Assembly (NCBI RefSeq): GCF_000423045.1
Contig: NZ_AUHF01000007.1
Span: forward strand, 1 to 64,000
DNA: 64,000 nucleotides
Direction of reading: 5' to 3'
DNA from: Christiangramia portivictoriae DSM 23547
Lineage (GTDB): Bacteria; Bacteroidota; Bacteroidia; Flavobacteriales; Flavobacteriaceae
Part shown: positions 59,155 to 64,000 of the stretch, in pieces
Numbering within the stretch: the stretch's first letter is position 1
Layout: every line of letters starts with the position of its first letter
Translations under genes and position numbers: made by a program
The notes under the pieces: model-generated
The model's database searches: none
Told to the model about the DNA's origin: nothing
What the model saw: only the letters and a program-made list of their open reading frames with translations

Positions 59155-60522
59155 TTATAGATTCGGTACTTTCACCGATGTCCCGATCCAACATCCAAAA
59201 GTGATGGACTGTCCTGGCTTGTAAGAAGACTGGAATACATCAGACTTCTGTGGAGCAAGACCTTTATAAGAAGCTGCTGCCTGATTTGCGTTAGAAGCGA
59301 TCGATGGATCAACTCTTGCTGCTCTGGAAGCATAATCTGCCGCCAACCAGTACACTGCTCTTTTTGTAAAAGTATCTGTACCACAGCTATTTGCACTCTT
59401 AGCATACATATTTGCGATCTGTAGGTAAGCGCTACCAAGAGATGGCTTTGCAGCTATCGCTTTGTTGTAAAAGTTTCTGGCTTGACCGTACTGTCCTTTA
59501 TCCTTATAGTTACCAGCGATTCTATAGTAGATCTTCGCCTGGTCAGACTTATTAGTTTCAAGCTCTGCTGCCTGGTTGTAATACTCCAACGCCTTTGAAC
59601 CATTCCCATTAGCTTCAGCTAACTGCCCTAAAGAGTATGCAGACTTTGCAGATGGCTCTAACTTATGTAAAGCTTCAGAAACCTGGATGAACAATGGATC
59701 TTCAGTACAATCTTTAGCCGAAAGTCTAGCGTTTGCATTCTGTAACCATTTTACGTCCCCTTTCTTTTCCTCAAAATCTTTCTTGTATAAAGGGATAAGG
59801 TTACTACAATCTGCTCTTGCACCCAATTTCCCATTTAATGCATTTCTAACCATACTATAGTTCTTCAGGTTAATTTCAGCATTTTTGATCTTCTTTTCTT
59901 CCTTCGCAGTTAACTCTTCACCGTCTTCCTGCTTTTTAAGAAGTGGAGCCAGTGCCTCTGCAGCATCGTTCTCTTCTTTTTCGATCTTAGCATATACTTT
60001 ATCGTATTGATCGAACACATTCTGAAGGTTTCTTTCTCCTGCATCCTGCATATCAACTACAAGGTCAAAATATGCATATAATGCCTTAGGGCTGGTGAAA
60101 TTCTCTACATCTTCATTCCAGGCTTTGTCATAGGCCTTATAAAGCTCTTCCTTATCCCCAAGTTTGTTATCATACTTCAACTGAGCGATATCTGAATACA
60201 CTTTTCCAGCCTTGGTTTTTTCAGGATACAATTCCAGTCTGGTTTCCCATACTTTGATAAGTTCCTTTACCAATTCACCTTTATCGCCTTCTTCGGCTTT
60301 ATCAATTTTAGATTCGATAGCTCTTTCCAGGTACTGGTAAGTTGCAAGACTATATTTTGGACAGTCTTCCATCACTTCCATAAGTTTTGGATAAGCTGCC
60401 TCGTAATTTTTTGCTTTAGCAGCATCATAAGCCAAAGCTGCGGTAGTTGTACAATCCTGTGCACTAACAGCTCCAGTTCCTACCATGGCAACTGTCAAAA
60501 GTGCTAAGAAATTCTTTTTCAT
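59155..60522 (-). CDS. Secreted TPR-repeat protein
   Basis: 455 aa. Signal peptide 1-21 (ending AVSAQ). Several tetratricopeptide-like helical pairs; the clearest are at about 285-375 (AYSLGQLAEANGNGSKALEYYNQA, then KIYYRIAGNYKDKGQYGQARNFYNKA). A charged Lys/Glu region lies near 190-215, with Cys residues spread through the mature part. Probably a periplasmic protein-interaction scaffold; partner unknown. It sits between an outer-membrane protein gene and lptC, 18 bp after the former. Confidence 0.88.
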   Translation of the reverse strand: MKKNFLALLTVAMVGTGAVSAQDCTTTAALAYDAAKAKNYEAAYPKLMEVMEDCPKYSLATYQYLERAIESKIDKAEEGDKGELVKELIKVWETRLELYPEKTKAGKVYSDIAQLKYDNKLGDKEELYKAYDKAWNEDVENFTSPKALYAYFDLVVDMQDAGERNLQNVFDQYDKVYAKIEKEENDAAEALAPLLKKQEDGEELTAKEEKKIKNAEINLKNYSMVRNALNGKLGARADCSNLIPLYKKDFEEKKGDVKWLQNANARLSAKDCTEDPLFIQVSEALHKLEPSAKSAYSLGQLAEANGNGSKALEYYNQAAELETNKSDQAKIYYRIAGNYKDKGQYGQARNFYNKAIAAKPSLGSAYLQIANMYAKSANSCGTDTFTKRAVYWLAADYASRAARVDPSIASNANQAAASYKGLAPQKSDVFQSSYKPGQSITFGCWIGTSVKVPNL

Positions 60523-60540
60523 CGTTGTAGTTTATTGTGG

Positions 60541-61785
60541 TTAATCAAATTTTCTTTTCGTGAACCATTTGTCGTTTAAAGATAGTCCTACAGACAGTCT
60601 TAAAAACTTCTCCTGAACTAGTCCGGCATCTCTTGTACCTCTTTGTCCAAGCTCGATCCCGAAGTTTGCATTGGAGAACAATTGTCCAATCGGTAGTCCT
60701 AATCCAAAAGACATGCCAAACTCATTGATAGATTCACCATTGACGATAAGACCGGTTTCATCGTACCGGAATCCAGCACGGTAAACCACTCTTTCCAAAT
60801 AACTTGTGAAAGAATTATAATCTGGCACATAAAAGCCTCCAAGACTAAATTGAGAAGCATCCTCATACTGCCCACCATCATTTCTAAAGCTAAAGCTATC
60901 CTGGTAAGAACCTGAACCAACGTTGGAATATTCAGCTCCCACGAACCATTTGTTCGTTTGTCCTATTCCTGCTCCAAGACTGTACTTAGACGGGAAGGCA
61001 AACTGGGTTTCGCTTAGATCCAGTTCCCTTTCATCCAGCGTTCTTCCTGTACCGCTGGCAAAATCTATCGTGGAAATAGTTCTGAAATTTTCAGAATCAA
61101 GATCCATTTCCGGTGCATAAGTAGTAGAAAGATGAAGATTAAGCTTCTCTGAAATCGGGCGTTGATAACTCGCTCCAAAATTGAAAGTGAAACCTTTAAT
61201 GTCTGATCTGTTCACATCACTGGTTCCATATTGTAAACCTTCAGTATTGATACTTTGGGTATTCTGGAAGTTTCCAAAGTTATAATCGGCATCAACCCCT
61301 AAACTTAAATGCTCATTGACGGCATATCCGGCAGAAAGGAAAACTCTGTTCATCCCACCTCTACCAGTCAACAAACTAGAGGCGTCATCTTCAACATCCA
61401 AAATCTTGTATCCAACCGAGGTATAAGGCATTACTCCAAAACCAATCCCAACCTTATCACTAATTGGAAAGGCCAGCGCTAAATAATCAAGCGATGATAT
61501 CTTGGAGTTATCTGATGCTCCGTCAGTTTCAAGTTTCACTCGATCGTGACTTGCACCAACAGTAAAATCTGTAAGCTTTAATCTACCATAACTGGCAGGG
61601 TTCTGCAAGTTTACATGGATGCTATCCATAAACACACTCAAACCTCCCATAGACCTGTTTTCAACAGTTCCCTGGAAGTTCGTCAAACCAATACCATAAT
61701 ATGAATAAGGCGAAGAAACATTTTCCTGAGCTTCAGCGATAAATCCTGTAAATAAAGCTACGATTACTATAAATCGTTTAATCAT
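60541..61785 (-). CDS. Outer-membrane beta-barrel protein of unknown function
   Basis: 414 aa. Signal peptide 1-19 (ending AEAQ). The start of the mature part (SSPYSYYGIGLTNFQGTVENRSMGGLSVF) and regular amphipathic strands recall FadL/OmpP1-like barrels. Ends in a basic, aromatic tail (KWFTKRKFD). Ligand unknown. The start overlaps the coaX stop by 4 bp (ATGA), so it is co-translated in the envelope operon. Confidence 0.85.
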   Translation of the reverse strand: MIKRFIVIVALFTGFIAEAQENVSSPYSYYGIGLTNFQGTVENRSMGGLSVFMDSIHVNLQNPASYGRLKLTDFTVGASHDRVKLETDGASDNSKISSLDYLALAFPISDKVGIGFGVMPYTSVGYKILDVEDDASSLLTGRGGMNRVFLSAGYAVNEHLSLGVDADYNFGNFQNTQSINTEGLQYGTSDVNRSDIKGFTFNFGASYQRPISEKLNLHLSTTYAPEMDLDSENFRTISTIDFASGTGRTLDERELDLSETQFAFPSKYSLGAGIGQTNKWFVGAEYSNVGSGSYQDSFSFRNDGGQYEDASQFSLGGFYVPDYNSFTSYLERVVYRAGFRYDETGLIVNGESINEFGMSFGLGLPIGQLFSNANFGIELGQRGTRDAGLVQEKFLRLSVGLSLNDKWFTKRKFD

Positions 61786-62513
61786 TGAGTCTTGTTAAAT
61801 TCTAGAATGAAATTAAGTCCTTCTAACAAAAAATTTGAGTTGGCAAATATGCTATTTTTAGTTGGTATAGACAAAAGTTGACTATCTCCACCGGTAAATA
61901 TTACTGTTAAATCTTCAAATTCAGAAGCATAGGTTTCCACAACCCCCTTTAATTCCATTTTTAGTCCGTTAATAATTCCGGATTGCATGCTGCTCTCGGT
62001 GGTATTACCTATGAGATCAACATCCGGCTTCGCAGATATTAACGGTAAATTTGCTGTAAACTTGTGCAGACTTTTAAATCTCATTTCCAATCCTGGTGAA
62101 ATTGCTCCTCCAAGATACTTTTCCTCATCAGTCTTAAGATCGAATGTGATACAGGTACCAGCATCGATCACCAGTACATTTTTCTTCGGAAATTGGTGTA
62201 CAGCCGCAGCCATTAACGCAATTCTATCCAATCCCAAAGTATGCGGAGTGGCATATTCATTCCTGAAAGAAACCGGTGTATCCTGGGATAACTGAAGAAA
62301 AACTGTGCGACTTTTTAATTCAGAAATGATCATTCCCTCGACTTTTGTGACTGCGGAAAGTATCGAATGAGTGATTTCAGGATAGTCGCTGAAAATTTTT
62401 TCTAATTCCTGAAAAAAAAATTCTTTTGGAAATACAACTTTATGCTGAAGTGTATCGTTTTGATAAACAGCTGCTTTTACTGACGTATTCCCTGCATCGA
62501 GTACTAAATTCAT
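61782..62513 (-). CDS. coaX: Type III pantothenate kinase
   Basis: 243-aa cytoplasmic enzyme for the first step of CoA synthesis. ASKHA-fold motifs: LVLDAGNTSVKAAVY with Asp6 at the N terminus, GLDRIALMAAA, VIDAGTCITFDL and GGAISPGLEMRFKSLH, then FTGGDSQLL near the end. It heads the operon that continues into outer-membrane and LPS-transport genes. Likely promoter -7 element 20 bp upstream. Confidence 0.95.
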   Translation of the reverse strand: MNLVLDAGNTSVKAAVYQNDTLQHKVVFPKEFFFQELEKIFSDYPEITHSILSAVTKVEGMIISELKSRTVFLQLSQDTPVSFRNEYATPHTLGLDRIALMAAAVHQFPKKNVLVIDAGTCITFDLKTDEEKYLGGAISPGLEMRFKSLHKFTANLPLISAKPDVDLIGNTTESSMQSGIINGLKMELKGVVETYASEFEDLTVIFTGGDSQLLSIPTKNSIFANSNFLLEGLNFILEFNKTQ

Positions 62514-62532
62514 GCTTGATTTTGTTCAACTT

Positions 62533-62540
62533 CAAAAATA
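62533..62540 (-). promoter_or_regulatory. -7 element upstream of coaX
   Basis: Reading leftward, TATTTTTG (TAnnTTTG), 20 bp from the coaX ATG. No good -33 TTG; it lies back to back with the tRNA-Phe promoter. Confidence 0.42.
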
Positions 62541-62564
62541 CAAAAGCATTTTTTTAAAAATTCC

Positions 62565-62596
62565 TTTGCCAGTTCCTAAAAATGAAATTATATTTG
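62565..62596 (+). promoter_or_regulatory. tRNA-Phe promoter
   Basis: TTTG at 62565-62568, 20-bp spacer, TATATTTG at 62589-62596, followed by CCACCGCTT. This closely resembles the leader start of the three promoters at the left edge (GCAGCCGCTTT). Confidence 0.75.
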
Positions 62597-62617
62597 CCAC
62601 CGCTTAAACAAGCAACT

Positions 62618-62690
62618 GGTGCCTTAGCTCAGTTGGTAGAGCAAAGGACTGAAAATCCTTGTGTCCCTGGTTCGATTCCTGGAGGCACCA
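62618..62690 (+). tRNA. tRNA-Phe (GAA)
   Basis: 73-nt cloverleaf. Acceptor stem GGTGCCT (62618-62624) pairs with AGGCACC (62683-62689). D-arm AGCTCAGTTGGTAGAGC. Anticodon stem AAGGA/TCCTT with loop CTGAAAA; anticodon GAA at 62651-62653. T-arm CCTGGTTCGATTCCTGG. Discriminator base A at 62690. CCA is not encoded (next bases are CCT). Confidence 0.97.
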
Positions 62691-62695
62691 CCTTT

Positions 62696-62725
62696 AAAAA
62701 CCCGATTCTTCTGAATCGGGTTTTT
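62696..62725 (+). terminator. Terminator of tRNA-Phe
   Basis: 13-bp perfect stem (62696-62708 with 62713-62725), TTCT loop, T-run, starting 6 bp after the tRNA. Confidence 0.9.
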
Positions 62726-62757
62726 TTATGCATATAATTGACTATGATATTGAATAC

Positions 62758-62787
62758 AAAAAGCCGGAATTGACATTCCGGCTTTTT
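62758..62787 (-). terminator. Terminator of the 49-aa gene
   Basis: 13-bp perfect stem (62758-62770 with 62775-62787), TGAC loop, T-run on the minus strand. It is about 34 bp beyond the stop of the small gene at 62821. Confidence 0.82.
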
Positions 62788-62820
62788 GCATGATAACCTG
62801 ATTCCTCAGAAAAAGTGTTA

Positions 62821-62970
62821 TCAAACTGTGTGAAGTACTACGTTTATAACTGCACCAACTATGGCTGCAAAAATAAACATCAGGGTAAGCGCGACCAGTA
62901 TCTTTGCGATAATATTGAGGCCATGAATACTCATCTTGTAGTTATCCACAAATTCAGTAAAGATTTCCAT
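62821..62970 (-). CDS. Small membrane protein, 49 aa
   Basis: Read directly from the DNA. It begins MEIFTEFVDNYKMSIHGLN, then has one long hydrophobic helix (IIAKILVALTLMFIFAAIVGA) and ends VINVVLHTV. An own terminator follows at 62758-62787, which supports a real gene. No family recognised; single-pass membrane protein. Confidence 0.55.
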   Translation of the reverse strand: MEIFTEFVDNYKMSIHGLNIIAKILVALTLMFIFAAIVGAVINVVLHTV

Positions 62971-63128
62971 ACGCCTATTTTTTAATGATTCATACTTAAC
63001 TACCTATAATATAGACAATTAAGTCGTGTAATCCTAATCTTTTCGGCTAGGTCGTATTTTAATCGTTGAATGGACAACTTCGGCGAAATTTCTGAAATTT
63101 TGTATCTAAATACCTACTATTCTTCGAG

Positions 63129-64000
63129 TTACATACGTATCATTCTTCCCCCTCTTCTGCCAGGTGCTTTACCACCTCCAAAACTGCTTAGCTTATAGGT
63201 GAAGCTTAGCATCGCATATCGCTGCAAAACCAGGTTATTTACGTCCTGAATGTAATCGTCGCCTACAAGCCTACGTGTATCCACATTTTGATCCAGTAAG
63301 TCATACACTTTAACTTTTACCGTTGCATTGTCTTTGAGAAACTGGTAGCCTAAACTCATATTCCACAACAGGCTCGTACTGTCAAATCCCGGAGCAACAT
63401 TACCAAATTTGTTATATGAAATATCATTTCCAAAAACTACATTCTTTGGCCAGTAAGTAGTGGTCTCCAGAGACAGGCTGTGATTTACATAGTTTTGATC
63501 TCTCCCGCTGTTTATATTATACTGAATATCATTGAAGGTTGCCGAATAGCCTGGTTCAATTTCAAACACCTCATCGATAGCGTACGTAAGTCTCAAGGTT
63601 GGAGTTACCGTAAATTGATCAGACTCGTATTGCACGGCATTAATGAAGCCAACATTTCTATTATAGCCACCATTCGCTCCAATTCGATACCTGAATTCTG
63701 TAGCATCCTTTTTGTAACTTTTACTGTAAGATGCGCCCAGGTTACCATTCACCACGCCATCTACGTTAGTATAGGTAGTAGTTCTTACAAAATTATCCAC
63801 GCTACTGGTTGCTGCAACCTGATTATTGGTAAAGTTAAAATACGCATAAGCAAAAATCCCGCTCCTGGAAGCAAAATCGAAGTTTCTATAATTAAGATTT
63901 ACTCGTTGATTAAAAGTTGGTTCCAGTTCAGGATTACCTACAATGATATTAGTAGGGTTGGTTCTATCCACTACAGGCTGCAACTGTCTCACTGAAGGTA
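63129..64000 (-). CDS. TonB-dependent-receptor-like outer-membrane barrel, C-terminal part (runs off the window)
   Basis: The last ~290 residues of a large beta-barrel. The frame stays open to position 64000, so the true start is outside. The stretch PSVRQLQPVVDRTNPTNIIVGNPELEP matches the motif preceding the last strands of Bacteroidota outer-membrane beta-barrel family proteins that carry an N-terminal carboxypeptidase-like domain and plug. The C terminus is unusual in ending with a basic Gly/Arg tail (GGGKAPGRRGGRMIRM) rather than an aromatic strand end. Substrate unknown. Confidence 0.85.
   Translation of the reverse strand, partial: PSVRQLQPVVDRTNPTNIIVGNPELEPTFNQRVNLNYRNFDFASRSGIFAYAYFNFTNNQVAATSSVDNFVRTTTYTNVDGVVNGNLGASYSKSYKKDATEFRYRIGANGGYNRNVGFINAVQYESDQFTVTPTLRLTYAIDEVFEIEPGYSATFNDIQYNINSGRDQNYVNHSLSLETTTYWPKNVVFGNDISYNKFGNVAPGFDSTSLLWNMSLGYQFLKDNATVKVKVYDLLDQNVDTRRLVGDDYIQDVNNLVLQRYAMLSFTYKLSSFGGGKAPGRRGGRMIRM

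Overview
The window looks like a chromosomal segment of a marine-type Flavobacteriaceae bacterium (phylum Bacteroidota), possibly close to Gramella/Christiangramia. Three things point there. Promoters follow the Bacteroidota pattern (TTG, about 20 bp, TAnnTTTG). Gene content is typical of the family: a SusC/SusD pair, XrtF exosortase, a HYC_CC_PP protein, a GYDIA-family GHMP kinase and DUF4953-type metalloprotease. Lipoproteins and outer-membrane barrels are abundant. The genus is an inference. No insertion sequence, prophage, CRISPR array or integrase was seen; nearly all of the DNA is ordinary, densely packed chromosome.

Layout. Positions 1-383 hold three promoter units spaced exactly 138 bp apart and pointing left, most likely the promoters and leader of an rRNA operon beyond the left edge. 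Then come a putative porin (535-2433), an orphan SusC/SusD pair (2548-7050), rnhB, a large unknown lipoprotein, and a short pmp3-lipB unit divergent from lysS. A metzincin-like lipoprotein protease and a Spy-like periplasmic protein follow (13388-16407).

Positions 16479-28617 form one co-directional copper-handling cluster, read leftward: HYC_CC_PP protein, CusA, TolC-like CusC, CusB, DUF305 protein, DUF3347 lipoprotein, an HMA-AraC fusion regulator, a Cys-rich four-helix copper-binding protein and a CopA P-type ATPase. It covers every compartment: export from the cytoplasm (CopA), cytosolic buffering (Csp-like), transcriptional sensing (AraC fusion), periplasmic handling (DUF305, DUF3347) and outer-membrane extrusion (CusCBA). 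Two small metal-binding modules, HMBD and DUF3347, recur across different proteins of the cluster.

Next are XrtF exosortase with its partner, a GAF/fRMsr-type protein, a MacB-type permease, purH, and the rod-shape operon mreB-mreC-mreD-PBP2-rodA (33536-39015). A tail-specific protease is followed by a surE-lpxB-NlpC/P60-comEC run (41454-46240). A thioredoxin-like protein, a DPP4 peptidase with two POT peptide transporters (46867-52422), and a two-gene mevalonate unit (HMG-CoA reductase, GYDIA kinase) come next. From 62513 down to 57105 a tight envelope operon runs coaX, outer-membrane protein, TPR protein, lptC, small membrane protein, CNNM/CorC-type protein, with a PpiD-like chaperone downstream. 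The right end has tRNA-Phe, a 49-aa membrane protein, and the C-terminal part of a TonB-receptor-like barrel that runs off the window.

Several small genes were found by reading intergenic DNA directly: a Pmp3/YqaE protein (52 aa), and membrane peptides of 33, 25 and 49 aa. Several genes appear to start at TTG or GTG. The most interesting part is the copper cluster, especially the regulator that joins an HMA-like CxxC domain to an AraC DNA-binding domain.
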